Positions 11,424 to 23,968 are shown, counted from the stretch's first letter. The stretch: DNA of 64,000 bases from Epiperipatus broadwayi (GCA_028023455.1 JAQFVV010006695.1:312001-376000); one strand, 5' to 3'. Notes: a model not told the origin generated them from the letters alone. A program made the numbers and translations.

Positions 11424-11482
11424 CATCCAATATCCCCAGTCTAGTTTCAAGCTTTTGGCTTTCATCAGTGAGAAGCCTTGGA
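11424..11482 (-). ncRNA. Hammerhead ribozyme copy 3 (cleavage site mutated)
   Basis: CUGAUGA and GAAA are conserved. Stem II is a perfect AAGC/GCUU helix with a CAAAA loop, and the outer stem I pairs ATCCAA with TTGGAT. The position that should be U before the cleaved base is A (CTAG-AC instead of CTAG-TC), so self-cleavage should be lost. Confidence 0.75.
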
Positions 11483-11877
11483 TCTGAAAGCACTGCACCT
11501 AGATCGTAGGATCTAATGCAATCCTCCAGCAGCCACCTTTTGCATCTACTTAACTACAAAACTATGAGAATAAAATTGAAAACACCAATATTTTCAATCC
11601 AAGCTCATTAGCTTATATAGACATATAGGTCTAAACTCAGTTCAGTACCCATACATTTTGGTGTTTTTCTGCTTTAATAACCATAACCATGACTATCCTA
11701 TTAGGCAGGATTGATATTAAACCACTGAACATCACACAATGACCATTTCCTATGCTTGCTCAAAACTGTTATTAAAACAGGCAAAACTCCCCATACAGTA
11801 GTGCCACTCACTGCAAACCAGAGTAATCAGTGGATTCCAGGAGGCTTGTGCATAAAATCACTATCTAGTGCCTACTC

Positions 11878-11936
11878 ATCCAATATCCCCAAACTAGCTT
11901 CTAGCTTGCAGCTTTCGTCAGCAAGGAGCCTTGAAT
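11878..11936 (-). ncRNA. Hammerhead ribozyme copy 4 (degenerate)
   Basis: The core reads CUGACGA, which is tolerated at the variable position, but the second box is GAAG instead of GAAA. Stem I near the core has changed and the outer ATCCAA partner has one mismatch. Predicted inactive. It lies 454 bp from copy 3 in the same orientation, confirming the monomer length. Confidence 0.7.
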
Positions 11937-12079
11937 CTGAAAGCATTGCACCTAGATCTTAGGATCTAATGCAACACACCAACAGACACATTTTATCTCT
12001 ACTTAACGACAAAACTATGAGAATGACATTCAAAACACAATAATATTTTCAATCCAAGCTCATTAGCTTATATAGTCAT

Positions 12080-12312
12080 TAATTTAAATTGCGTTTTATG
12101 CAAAAAAAAGTGAAGCTTGTCTAAAATGTTATTAAAGATTTATATGGCTAAGCGCTTTCAGAGAACTTAAGTCTCCATATTCATAGCCTACTTTAATTGA
12201 AGTTTAGCAGTGATTTATGCAAAATTTATGCAAATTTATTTTTCTTTCATATAACTCTTTAATAACATTTTAGACAAGTTTCACTTTTTTGCGTAAAGCG
12301 CAATTTAAATTA
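12080..12312. mobile_element. MITE-like element with ~65-bp TIRs
   Basis: The 5' terminus TAATTTAAATTGCG and about 60 further bases reappear inverted at the right end. The 233-bp element has no coding sequence. It interrupts a ribozyme monomer, so it is the younger insertion. The interior holds GCTAAGCGCTTTCA (12147-12160), a motif also present in the TIR element at 37866-38284 and near 60170. The TSD may be the TA dinucleotide. Confidence 0.7.
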
Positions 12313-12776
12313 CTTACTACTCAAAGGTGAAGTAGAAAACTAGTATCTTATATAGTCATATAGATATGAATTCAATATAGTACCCATACATTTTCGCACT
12401 AGATAGGGATTTTATGCACAAGCCTTCTGGTATCCATTGATTACTCTGACTTGCACTGAGTGGAACTACTGTATGGAGAGTTTTGCCTGTTTTAATAAGA
12501 GTTATGAGCAAGCATAAGAAATTGTGATCATGTGACGTTTATTGGTTTAACACCATTCCTGCCTAATAGGATAGTGGTGGCTATGGTTATTAAAGAACCA
12601 AAGACACCAAAATGTATAGGTACTGAACTGAGTTCAGACCTATATGACTCTATAAATGAATGAGCTTGGACTGAAAACATTGTTTTGAATTTAAGACTCA
12701 TAGTTCTGTAGTTGAGATAAAAGGTGGCTGCTGGAGGGTTGCATTAGATCCTAAGATCTAGGTGCAGTGCTCTCAG

Positions 12777-12835
12777 ATCCAAGGCTCCTCACTGATGAAG
12801 GCCACAAGCCAGAAACGAGTCTGGGGATATTGGAT
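12777..12835 (+). ncRNA. Hammerhead ribozyme copy 5 (intact core)
   Basis: CUGAUGA, GAAA and a UC site are all present, with cleavage predicted after 12821. Stem I is bipartite: UCCUCA/UGGGGA next to the core and ATCCAA/TTGGAT outside, separated by an internal loop that in active ribozymes docks with loop II. Stem II is GGC/GCC with a CACAA loop. Stem III is minimal (CGAG). Confidence 0.82.
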
Positions 12836-13299
12836 AAGTAGGCACTAAATGGGAATTTTATGCACAAGCCTTCTGGCATCCATTGATTACTCTGGCTTGC
12901 ACTGAGTGGCAATACTGTATGGAGAGTTTTACCTGTTTTAATAACAGTTATAAGAGCAAGCATAAGAAATGGTGATCGTGTGATGTTTATTGCAGTAAAA
13001 CTTCTTTGAAATGTTTGCTTCCAGTAATTAATCTTCTGGTTGGCTTGACTCAACTATTCTCAAAATGTGGATATTAGACATTTCCTGAGAAACTACAGTT
13101 TTTGGATGAATATTAAACTATTAATCATGCACTCCTTATTTCTTTTAAAATATTTATAAAATTTGGCAACAGTAACATCATTGAATTTGGCAGCAATTCT
13201 TCCATAAAAATTCTTACCTTGCATACATTTACATAATCTCTCTGCATTCATCAACTCCTAGAATATAATCCATATTGGAATACAATAACAAAAAATAAC

Positions 13300-15190
13300 A
13301 AAATAGTTTACCAATAGTGTATTATATAATCAGCTATGTCAAGAATGAGCTTCTACCATATTGTTATTTAAAATAATGAAAATCCTTATCCCTAACCCAT
13401 GGTAGAAATTCATGTACTTGTTACAAATGCACACATATAATAAAAAAATAATTTTATAAGACTGCGAATCTGAATTGCTAAATCAATACTATTTATAGTC
13501 ACATTTAAATGATTATCCTTGCCCAGTTCATGTTGATGGTTATCGATCTTCTTGGGAACCCTTCCTTAACTATGAATACCTCTAATTTTAATAGGAAAGA
13601 ATGTCCACACAAGAATGTGAGTCAATTATACTGAAAAATGAAAAGAAACACATAAAAAAATATTAGTTAACGATAAACAACTGACAAAAAATTCTGTCCT
13701 GCATTTAGTGTACATACTTAATGTGGGATTTTATTAAAATCTTACCTCCTTTCATTCCCTATTAATATGCCAGAGTCATATAGGTGATGGGAGGACAAGC
13801 TGACTTAAATTTTATTTAATAAAAAAAAATGCTTAATTAAACTGTAACTGCTTCCCATCCACCTTATTCTTAAAATGAACTTTTCTGAGATTTAGATACT
13901 TCTGCTTCCAAGTGTAGAAATGAAAATAAATAATAATAAAATAATAATAGAAAACAAAAATCAAAATTTCCAATCATGTTGATTAAAGACTGGTGAGTTT
14001 AATGTGAATGTCCTTCATATTGTCAGTCCATCCTTTTCAAGACCAATCTCCTTGGATAATGATAACATACTGCTCCTTCAGAAAGTGGTATAATCATGCT
14101 TGGAACAATAGGACAACACTATTCTCCAATTGATTTATTTTGGTTCATATGCAGGTATTTTTCCAAAAACAGCAGATTTTTTTTAGGCTTTGTGGCAATA
14201 GACAACTGAAGTCACAGTGCTTTCATGGCTCCAGAAATGATGTTCATCCCTACAGCTTCATTCCTTCAGCCAGAAAGGATTGTACAATGATCTATATACA
14301 GATTTCATGTAATTCCAGTTTAGCATTTAATAGCGATATATGTATGGGAATTATTTTGCTTCTTTTCCTCAGTTATTAATGACTATTTATTTTCTTTCTC
14401 CTCATGCGTGAAAAGAGTTAATATTTCTTAAAAAAAATTTTTTTTTTAAAATTTACTTCTTTAAATTGAATGATTTATTTATTAATTTTGAATTAGCGCT
14501 ACTCAAAATCTATTTCATCTCAAATATATACATCCATTTTATAAAATTCGAAGTTTAAGTATAACGAGGTTGACTTTTATTTAGTGAAAGTATTATTTTG
14601 AAAGAGAAAGGATGAAGATCCAAACCATTTTTATGCAATATTCAGTTTGAAAATGAGATTAATTCATTTCTGACTGTTGGTGTGTTGAATCTTGCATTTC
14701 CTTATATATTGATATGCTTTCCTATTGTTGTGTAGATTTTATTTATAGAAATTGGATTAAAACAATTATTTACTGAAGTTTTAATTTCATTTCTATAGTT
14801 GGTTGCTTAGTAACTGATTTGAGATTAGGTCATTATTTCATGGTCTCATCAAATATCTTTATTGTTGTTCTGGTTTAGTTTATGATGTACAACCCTGATT
14901 TTTTTTTTTATGTTAGTCTACATATATATTTGACTGAATTTTTTAAAGTAATTACTATGAGTACTTATAATTTTATAATTTTTTCATTACGCTAGAAAAA
15001 ATTAAATTGTTGTAGAATTAAGTGTTTTAATCACTAATAAATCAAATTTTTAACGTGTATATGTGAGTCTTAAAAATATACTAAATTGTTTAGTAATCTA
15101 GGGGTTAAGTGCATATTTTCCATAACACAATTTGGTGATGACGGTTAATCTGAGATGGTGTGACAAGGTTGTGAGGTAGATTGATAAATC
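13300..15190 (+). repeat. Second long dispersed repeat, copy A
   Basis: It aligns block by block with 44030-45720. Shared blocks include the 'ggtagaaattcatg' region (13404 and 44121), 'ctattctccaattg' (14120 and 44770), 'atttcatttct(a)agttggttgc' (14785 and 45380) and 'ggtgtg(t/a)ca' near 15155 and 45690. Divergence is substantial. No protein is recognisable; the 79-codon ORF at 14140 is not conserved in the partner. Confidence 0.55.
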
Positions 15191-15791
15191 TATCATGAAG
15201 TTTTAAAGTAATAGTGACCTTGGGATTATGAAAAGAAACCAATGGGATGCTTATATGTAGGATTTATGGGGAATAAAAAGTAACATATTATCTTAGTAGT
15301 TTATGCAAGTACAGATAACATAGCCCTGTGTCTTTGTATATATTTTTCCATGGGCAGTGTCTTTCTTAGTATTATATATTTTAAAATGTTCAAAGGAGCT
15401 GAATAAATAGCCTAGACATTATTTTATAGTGGAGGTCATTAGACAGAGAAGTCATGCCTCTTTGTATGCACTGCTGCCATACACATCGTATCACTATCTT
15501 AATTTCAAAAGTTATTGTATCGTACAGAATTATATTTATGAAAAAAATAATGAATAATTTTAGAATTGTAGAATCGTTATTTTGAAAGAAGATGAGATAG
15601 TTTTTTTCTTGCTTTGTTCATGTTGAACTCAAATACAAATGAGATTGAAAGTAAATGTAAACTATAATAATAAAGAATCATAAATATTTCTGTATTTTAT
15701 TAAACTATGTTTAAAAAAGTATATAAAAGATAAATTATTTATGAGATTTTTGAATAATTTTGGATATTTTGATTATTCATGGTAAAGCATA

Positions 15792-15799
15792 TTTTAAAG
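15792..15799 (+). repeat. 8-bp target-site duplication of hAT-type element (left)
   Basis: TTTTAAAG directly precedes the element and is repeated exactly at 17780-17787. Eight base pairs is the diagnostic TSD length of the hAT superfamily. Confidence 0.9.
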
Positions 15800-17779
15800 C
15801 AATGGTATTCAACCACTGGGCCGTGGACCGGCACTGGGCCACAGAAGTTTACTGCCGGTCCACGCTAGACTGGCAAGAAAGTTTGTAATAACAAAATAAT
15901 AAGATTTTAAACTTTTAATTAATATAAACAATTTTTATTTATTTTTTCATCGCATTTTTACCCGATTAAAAAGAAAGAAGCAGAATAAAAACAAAATCTA
16001 TCAATCATACATTAATTAATTTGTTTTTCTATTTATCACAGATGTTTATGGGGGAGACGGTAGAAAGTTTTTTATTATACAAACTCCTGTTGTCTTTTGA
16101 TAGCCAATCATGACCGCTTGTCAGCATTGTTAAAACAATAAAATGTAACGTGACTTTTTTTGATCTCTTAAATTTTTTCTATTCTCTCTTTTAATATTTT
16201 ATTTTTTGTGTTTTTCTTTTGGCTACAACTTTTATTTTTGAAATCAATTTTTATTACCTTTTTTTAAAAAATAAAAACCAAAAAATAACTTGAGTCTCTA
16301 ACTTTTACAAAGTATTTCTCAATACACCCCCACCACCCCAAACTAAAGTAAGATCAAAACTTTTGACTTTTTCAAGTTTCAGTTTTTTTTTGTTTAAAAA
16401 TACGGTCACTTTTTTTTTAGCCTATAAGGCGATATCTTTTTTGCCTTTATTTGTATACCGCTGATATACTAAAACTTTTATTTTTAAAACCAATTTTTAT
16501 TACCTTTTTTTAAAAATAAAACTAAACCAAAAATAACTTTTGTCTCTATCTTTTGTCTTAGTGAAGACAAGTATTTTTCAACCCACTCCCCCCAAAAAAA
16601 ATTAATATCTTTTTTGGCTTTAACTTTTATTTTTGAAATCAATTTTTATCACCTTTTTTTTTAAAAAAAAAAAACAACCAAAAAATTTCTGTCTCTAACT
16701 TTTACAAAGTATTTCTCAATCCACCCCCCACCCCCCAAATTAAAATAAGATCAAAGTTTTGACTTTTTCAAGTTTCGTTTTCTTTTTTCTTTTTGTTTAA
16801 AAATACGCCCACTTTTTTTGGCCTATAAGCTGATATTTTTTTTGGCTTTATTTGTATATCACTAAAATACTAAAACTTTTATTTTTAAAACAAATTTCTG
16901 TTACCTTTTTTTAAAAATAAAAACAAACAAAAAATAACTTTGGTCTCTATCTTTTGTCTCAGTGAAGACAAAGTATTTCTCAACCCACTGCCCCCCCCCC
17001 CAAAAAAAAAAATTAAAATAAAATCAAAACCTTTGACTTTTTCAACTTTCGTTGTCTTTTTTTTAAAAGACGGTGACTATACGGCAATTTTTTGGGGGGC
17101 TTTATTTCTATTACGCGATGTCTATTTTGCCATTTTTTAAAAAAACTTTTCCTATTAATTACATTTTTTGATCCTTTCAACACACCAGCACAAAAAAAAC
17201 TTACAATAACATCAAAACTTCAGTTTTACAAGTTTCGTTTTATTGTTTCAGATTTAAAATACGGCGACTTTTTTTTGGGCTGTACAGTGATTTTAATTAC
17301 ACAATTTCTATTTTGCCCTTACTACTATCAAAAGACAATCTCCATATATATATAACTTCATCTTGTATATTTAACATTAAATACAGATATTACATTTATC
17401 ATAATCATTGTCATGTAATTACACTAGCTGTGATATTTCCCAATATTCAGGTGAATAACATTTTATTCTTGCATGTTTTAACAATGAAATAATAAATGTA
17501 GAAATGCAAGCACATTAATGAGAATGATTGTTATTGTACTGTTTTCTGTAGCAGTATGACTGCGCAACTCGAGAAAGAGTGTTCAGCATGTGAAGGTAAG
17601 CAACACCATTACAATACACAATAACTAGTGTGCTGTTTTGGTCAGTTATAACAATTATGCTTATCTAAGGTTAAGCAGGTTACATCTTTAAGAAAATTTA
17701 TCTGTAAACTTCTTCCGGTCTGCGAAATCTTATCCTTATTTTTGCCAGTCCGCAGGTGTGAAAAGGTTGAAGACCACTG
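15800..17779. mobile_element. Non-autonomous hAT-type DNA transposon
   Basis: The left end CAATGGTATTCAACCAC and the inverted right end CAGTGGTCTTCAACC are imperfect TIRs. The first 100 bp, rich in GGACCGG/GGTCCAC, and the last 100 bp are the typical subterminal 'accounting for a transposase' zones of hAT elements. Between them lies filler rather than transposase: two roughly 396-bp tandem units (about 16219 and 16618 onward) of alternating T-rich and C-run sequence. The overlapping ORFs at 16940-17355 come from that filler. The 1980-bp copy is non-autonomous. Confidence 0.88.
16217..17060 (+). repeat. ~396-bp tandem repeat inside the hAT-type element
   Basis: The phrase around 'ttttggct(t/a)(t/c)aacttttatttttg' recurs about 396 bp apart, each time followed by C-run and T-run blocks; a partial related unit follows. 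This looks like internal expansion of a non-coding filler. Confidence 0.65.
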
Positions 17780-17787
17780 TTTTAAAG
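17780..17787 (+). repeat. 8-bp target-site duplication of hAT-type element (right)
   Basis: TTTTAAAG, identical to 15792-15799. Confidence 0.9.
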
Positions 17788-19149
17788 AATAGAATATACA
17801 GAAAAAACAACATAAAATAGAATGAGTATTTACATTTTGTGAATATTATTTTATGTTTTAAAACACACACATAGGGATTTTTATTAGGGTGGTGCCAAGC
17901 AAAGTATATAAAAGTATGTCAATCATATTATTTTATTCAAGTCAATTTATTTATGTAACGAACCAAGATAAATATTTTAGATAACCTCAGCACTATCATA
18001 ATAGAAGTTTGATTAATTTATTATAAAATTTATGAACATATTTTACAATGAATGTTACTTCAGTAGTTTATATTTTCATATTTTGTTTAAATTTGTGAAA
18101 ACCATACGTTTTAACTATGTCACGTTATGGAAATTTTATGAAACTATAAGTGTATTTTTTATTAGTATTATTATTATTATTTTAAATAAATGTGCAAAAG
18201 TTAGTAAATCAGAGTAAAGGCTTATTTACTTGTTGATTTTTTTTTTAATGAGGAAGTATGTAATTTATCTAAAACGTAACTGTAAATATTGCATCTAGTT
18301 TTGTTAAAAGTCTATAATAAATTTTGTTAAACTTGTTTTTTTTTATAAAACTTTGTGTCGTGTTGATTATTCACCATTACAAATACATGATCACCTGATA
18401 CCAAAAGAAACATAATATTTGCACAGTATGAATATAATTATTTACTTAAGAAATCACAGTGCTTCAGAATATAATATATTTGAGAAATTTTGTTTTACAT
18501 TATTATTATTATTATTATTATTATGGTCATAATTAATTATATAATTTATTGCATAGAATTACAATGTTATTGGTTGCCACATATTTTCAGATTCTAGTTA
18601 AGATGCCACATGAAAGCTAAAAGATTATATTATATTACTTATTGTTATTATTATTATTGATAGTTACCATAACATTGAACAGTAGATAAGATTGATAATT
18701 ATTTATTGAAGATTATTATTATTATTATTATTATTTATTATTATTATTATTAGTTACGTGTAGTTGAGGATGATACAAAATCACTTATCATATTTAGCTA
18801 TAGAAGATTATAACTTGATTCAAATTATTTTAAAGAACCTGAGATTATTATAGTTATATTATCTTAATAGAGATTAGAATTTATTTAGTAACATTATATT
18901 AAGTTGACTGTTATTATTTTAAAGTCGTAAGAATGCTATGAATTTATTATTATTTGAAATAAGGGGGGATAGTATTCTTATGCCACTGAGGTGGTATCCT
19001 GTGGGATATTGGCTCAATGTAATTCTTTACTGGTTGTACTTCACTTTATTGTCTCATGATTTATTAATATTTTATTTATTTAATTTTATAAACCCGAACC
19101 ATTTATTATTTGATAATCAGTTAGAGCTAGTTTAATAATAGACAGTATC

Positions 19150-20467
19150 ACAGGATATCTTTGCTAATGATTATATGTATTTTAGCTGAGCATAATTATT
19201 CTATCTGAGCTAGTCCTATTTTCCCATTATTATATTTCCAGTTAGTGAGGGTACAACGTATAAGTTGTAGAAGACAACATCAAAAATTTGAATGCTCAAA
19301 TCTGGAACAAAATATATAACTTATCTGAATGCTTTAAATAGTTACTGAATGGTTACAAAGTAAATTGCCAGAAGCAATTATTAATATTTAAATCAAAAAC
19401 CTTCAGGATAAACTTAAGCATTTGTAAGAAATAGTCTCGATGATATAAATATACACTTGATATAAAAAGGACTAAGCTATTCTCCGAATACAAATCAAGC
19501 AATGGAATAGAATATAAAGAAATTATATATATATACATATTTACCAAGGAATAACTCTGCTCATATATTAAAAAATTAATTAATAACAAATACCTAAATA
19601 ACTATATAAAATTTTATTTATATTTTTTTTATATAAAAAAAAATATTTGCCTGCTAATTTAATAATGTTGCAGGGCTAAGTGTTTTATCAGCCCCTACCA
19701 GAAAATATGTGGTGTTTGTTTTTCAACTATGTGATGCCTGTCCAAGAATTTTAGATGTCACGTCTAAATGTATTAGTGGATATTGAAAGAAGAATAACAA
19801 TAGGAAATACTTCATGGAAGATTCCTCACGAGGACGAGGATTGCCTAAATTACCATAACATTTTGATACATTAACAGATGGTATATAGTAAAAAATTGTA
19901 GTTACCTAACTCATTTCTTCATATCACTTATCATAAAGAAACATCAATGTGTTGTATAAGAAAATTTTTTTTTTATTCTTTATGTATATGTTGGTAGAAT
20001 TTGTTATATATATATATTTATTATTAGCTTTATTCATAACTATATAAGAAAATCAAAATTTATAATATGGGAAAGTCTATTATATCTAAATTTTAGAAAA
20101 TGAGGAAAAGGGTTATTAGTTTAAAATTTTTTTTAAATGAAATTTAGATAATCCTCCCTATCTACTGATATTATATTAGGTATGATTATCATCACATATC
20201 TTTACCAATATGGATAGAAGTAAGACTTTATTTACTACTATTCCATATAAATATTTGACACATGACAGAACTTACATTGTTTATATTGCTTTTACGAATA
20301 TTTGTCAATAAGTGTATATTCAGTTTGGATGAGTAACAAAATATCCTTGATTGAATGGTCATTTTCTATTTTACTAATACATTGAACAAGGGTGTCTCCC
20401 AAGGATAGGAAACTGTTAATACTGGGAATAAATTAGGATTCTACTTAATATTTTTTACTTTATATAT
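19150..20467. other. AT-rich stretch, nothing recognised
   Basis: Short unsupported frames (for example minus 19353-19589) and a (TA)n-rich tract near 19530 and 20010. No repeat boundary or RNA gene is apparent. Confidence 0.5.
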
Positions 20468-22523
20468 TGTACTGCTACCTTAGCTGTACATATAATTTTG
20501 TGTAAAAATTATTAAAATAAGATATTTTCATAAATAACACAGAAGTAATAAAATTAATAAGTTGTCCATAAACAAGTGATATAAAAACAAAGAAAAACAT
20601 TTCGTTTGAAATAAATAAATTTATAAGATCTAAAGAATTTTTATTATAATTAGTTTAAACAAAATGCACTTCACTAAAAAAAAAAAAATCTATAAAAGTT
20701 TAAAGAGTTTTAAACTTTTGTATAAACATCATTTATCAGTAAAAGTTACAATTAATTAGTAGAAGGGAGAGAGGATTTGGTTTAGAAACATTAAAAATAA
20801 AAGTTTAAAGAGTGATTGAAAGGGAGAGGAAATTAACTTAAAAAATTAAAAGTAGTTGAATTGCAAGTAATTAAGAGTTAAAAGTATGACAGTTTAAACT
20901 ATAAATCTTTTACATAAAATTAAAGGTACTCTCTTTTATTTGATTAAAAAAAAGTAATCTTAAAAACTAAATAACGAGTTGATTTTAAATATATACATGC
21001 GTAAATAGCGAATGATTGTAAACATAAGGAATAATAAAATAAAAGTGTGCATGTTAAAAAATATTAAAAATATAATGAAATATGAAAAAATTAAAAGACA
21101 GATGAAAGCGTATAATTGGAATTACTCTCAAGGATTGTATACAAGCAGAAATAGCAATGGCTGCTAATTAAAAAATCCATAAACAACAGAATTAGCAATG
21201 GCTACCAACTGAAAACAGGATTAAAATCTTATCAAAAAAATGTAATCAAAAACAATGGATGATGAATTTCAACAACAGATATAGCCAGCAGATATAAAAA
21301 CTAATTAACAGAAGTAACAACAGGTCATCATATAAATAGTCTGGTTTTTCATCATTCAATTGAGTCAATCAGTTCACCAATCAGTTGAGTTTTTACAATC
21401 AGTCTATCATGTATCCAGAATCAGTGTTTTCATGACAATGCAGTGTTAACAGCTGTTGGAAGCATATGGCCAGGCTCCAGCCTTAGTTCAATGGAAGATC
21501 AGCAGTTTGCCCAATAAAGTGATGCCTGCCTAATAACTTGAAACTGCCAGACATATCTAACTGTCTTAAATAATAGTGCCATGAAATAGTAATATGAACC
21601 TCCACAAAACTTCAGATCCAACTGGTTGGAAAAATTCACATGATGCAGCAAACAGAAGAATTCAACATCCAAAACCCTATAGGTAATGAATAACTTTTCT
21701 TCTTACATTTCTGATATTAATGTAGCCATTGCTAATCTCAAAGCCTCCCAGAGTCAGTTAGTAAATGAACTCTATAGCATGTATAAAGTGAACTTTTGAT
21801 GTGCATGTTTTTACATGGTGTGTATTTATTTAATGCCTTATATCTTATACTAATTTCGTGTATTTATTTAATGCTTTGTAATATCTTATATTTTATTGTA
21901 TGAATTAAGAGTGTGTGTGTGGTCCATTATATAAAATATCATTGTTAGATTAATTAAGAAGTTATAAAAGTAGTTTAAAATTATAATAGTAATCATTTAG
22001 TTAAAATAAAATTGTCTTTAAAATTTAATATTTGTCGGTCAATTCTTTTACCACTAAATAAGGTAACAGTATATTATAATATCCTTTTGATTGAGCTAGT
22101 TGGGATTTCTTAGGCACTGAATTAGTTTGCCATCACTCAAAGCACATTAATTGATTTGGTAATTAATTAGTGCCTGGAGTGTAATCCGAAACAAAAAAGT
22201 GCTTTGAATGGTAGGTGTTGAATTCTGCAGCCAAGAAGATATCTGTGTCCTGGAAACGTGGTCTTAGTTATATATAGTTTTATATAGCTTCGGCTTGGAT
22301 GCAGGTACTCTGGGTACTCTCTTCTCTGCCTAAAGAACCACTGTTGAGCAATAATTAAATTGCATTGGTGTAGATCAAATTAATAAATAATTGTATCATA
22401 TTTTTTTGTATAAAAGTAAATCTTATAATTTTGTTTTCACAAGTTTAGATTATATTTAACAAGTTCAATGTTCATGCTAGATTTTGTTGTTCCTAGTCTT
22501 GATATACCATCCCACCCGGTTCA
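20468..22523 (+). mobile_element. LTR of a Ty3/gypsy-type element (5' LTR, family 1)
   Basis: It runs from TGTACTGC to CCCGGTTCA and matches the inverted solo LTR at 35549-37353 over nearly its whole length. A TATA box lies at 21329-21339 and is conserved in the other copy. A decayed gag follows on the same strand, so this is the upstream LTR. About 2 kb is long for an LTR; the extra length relative to the solo copy (about 1.8 kb) is indels. No coding potential inside. Confidence 0.75.
21329..21339 (+). promoter_or_regulatory. TATA box of family 1 LTR
   Basis: CATATAAATAG lies in mid-LTR, at the same relative position as CATATAAATAG on the minus strand at 36683-36693 in the solo LTR. Expected transcription start is about 25-30 bp downstream. 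Confidence 0.6.
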
Positions 22524-22539
22524 TTTGACTTTCCCAATG

Positions 22540-22552
22540 TGGGACCAGAACC
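22540..22552 (+). other. Candidate primer-binding site
   Basis: TGGGACCAGAACC begins with the TGG expected of a tRNA-complementary primer-binding site, but it is 16 nt past the LTR end, further than usual. Tentative. Confidence 0.3.
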
Positions 22553-22907
22553 AACATATGACTAATTAATCATAAGTCAAATAAAATTAAGAAAATAAAT
22601 ATGCAAAGAAACACTAAAGTGTGTAATCGTAATTAAAAGTTGTAAAGTGGCATAATTTAAATAAAGAATTGACCAAAACTATTTTTTTTTCTTTAAATGA
22701 AAAGAGAGAATTAAAGACAGTTGGATATTTTGGGTGGAGTTAAGGCATTAAGGATGGGTAGAGAAAAAATAAGGACAAAGGGTTGGAGTCAGTCGTATGT
22801 TCCATTTTAAAAAGAAATAAATAAACAGTTTATATTTTGAGTTTATTTTGAATGAAAGCATTAGTTAAAAAAACATAAAAACAACTTAGAAATTGAAAGT
22901 TTCGAAA

Positions 22908-23945
22908 ATGGAAGATAGCGTAATAATGGATAAAGAAATGGAGCCGAAAGATAGCCCGATTTTTTTTTTTAATCTGCAAATAGTGGAAAAGGAAGTGTCA
23001 GAGACCCAGATAATATTCAAAATAATGGATATCATGAAAAGTGAAATGAAAGAAATGTGTCGGGAACTCAAGCAAAGTCAGCAAGAGCTCAAAGCAGAAT
23101 TGAAGGGAGAAATTAGTGAATTCAGAGCGGAAATTAGAGAAATGAAGGCAATGATGGGTGAAATAATGGAGAAAGTAGAGAGAAATCATAAAGCCATAGA
23201 AGCCATAGAGAAAGATTTGAACAAAGAAAGTCAGGAAAGGTTGATAGTAGAAGAAAGCATAAATGAAGTGAGAGCTGAAGTAGAACAAGGCAGCATTAAG
23301 TATAGCAATTTGGAAATAAAAAAATAATACAGATAGAGTGAGAAGTGCCAGGAATGGAGAAATGTAACTAGAATGACACAGGAAGACTTAAGTATGTTAA
23401 GGAAAGAAGGCATTCAGAGGGAAGTAGAATGAAGAATTGATGAAGCATTGGAAAAAGTAGAAAGGCCGTCATTCAACATAGAAGAAAGCAGTGATATTTT
23501 AAAGTCAGAAGTGCAAAAGATATGTATAGATATAACTAAGGGTCTGGAATATAAGATAGACCAAGTGGAACATAAATATAAGAGTTATGATAGGGAGAAT
23601 AAGCTGGAGGGACCGACCAAGAGATTCCTGAAGGAAAAATTTACTATTGTGATATTCAAGGCTGAAGCAGGAGAGAGTCCATTAAAACATTTGGAGAGTC
23701 TAACTGGTTTGTTTCAAATCCAGGGGTGGCAAGAAAAATAAAGTTACAGTTGCTAGTAGTCACCTTCAAGGAATAGTCTTAGATTGGTGGCACACCCAGT
23801 ATGCTAAACCACAGACATTTGAAGAATATAGGCACACCATCTTAAAAACCTTTTGGAGTGAAGTCCAACAGGATCGCATACTCTGTAAAATATCTAAAGA
23901 AAGATATCCCACTGTGCATGGAAAAACTCTCATGCAATTTTTTTG
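22908..23945 (+). pseudogene. gag: Decayed gag of a Ty3/gypsy-type retrotransposon
   Basis: The ATG at 22908 opens a Lys/Glu-rich, strongly coiled-coil N-terminal region of about 140 codons (to 23327). After a frameshift the protein resumes at 23448-23741. A further frame shift leads into 23742-23945, which contains the LDWW motif followed by F-x-E and FW residues typical of the capsid region of gypsy Gag. The order coiled coil, then capsid-like region with the WW motif, fits Gag. There is no zinc knuckle, protease or RT: the element is truncated at about 23968 and joined to a remnant of an LTR end. Gag would form the cytoplasmic particle; this copy cannot encode it. ORFs on the minus strand here are shadows. 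Confidence 0.72.
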
Positions 23946-23968
23946 AAACAGGTGAAGAAACTCAGGGC

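Larger units (their letters stand above)
11261..12983. mobile_element. Hammerhead-ribozyme repeat cluster 2 (~450-bp monomers)
   Basis: Two minus-strand monomers are in tandem, with landmark 'atattaaaccact' at 11261 and 11714 (453 bp). The array then flips near 12396 into plus-strand monomers, with landmark 'gcacta' at 12396 and 12842 (446 bp). Ribozyme copies lie at 11424-11482, 11878-11936 and 12777-12835. A MITE-like element interrupts the second unit at 12080-12312. The right end, GATGTTTATTG, matches the end of cluster 4. Clear TSDs are not visible, perhaps because the left end is truncated. ORFs at 11303-11509, 11756-11962 and 12751-13053 read across the ribozyme and share a protein-like sequence only because the DNA is repeated. 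Confidence 0.8.
15200..19150 (+). repeat. Long diverged dispersed repeat, copy 2
   Basis: The counterpart of 2230-5530, in the same orientation 13 kb away. It is split by the hAT-type element at 15800-17779; removing that restores collinearity around 'aagcatattttaaag'. (ATT)n tracts at 18500 and 18714 correspond to those of copy 1. No ORF of interest. Confidence 0.6.

Noticed and set aside
11303-13053. Three similar ORFs (68, 68 and 100 codons) suggesting a small protein family
   Set aside because: They are translations across the ribozyme monomer on both strands. Their similarity follows from the repeat, and equivalent frames are broken in other copies.
22886-23413. Minus-strand ORFs overlapping gag
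   Set aside because: Shadows of the purine-rich gag coding strand; Phe/His/Tyr-rich with no motifs.
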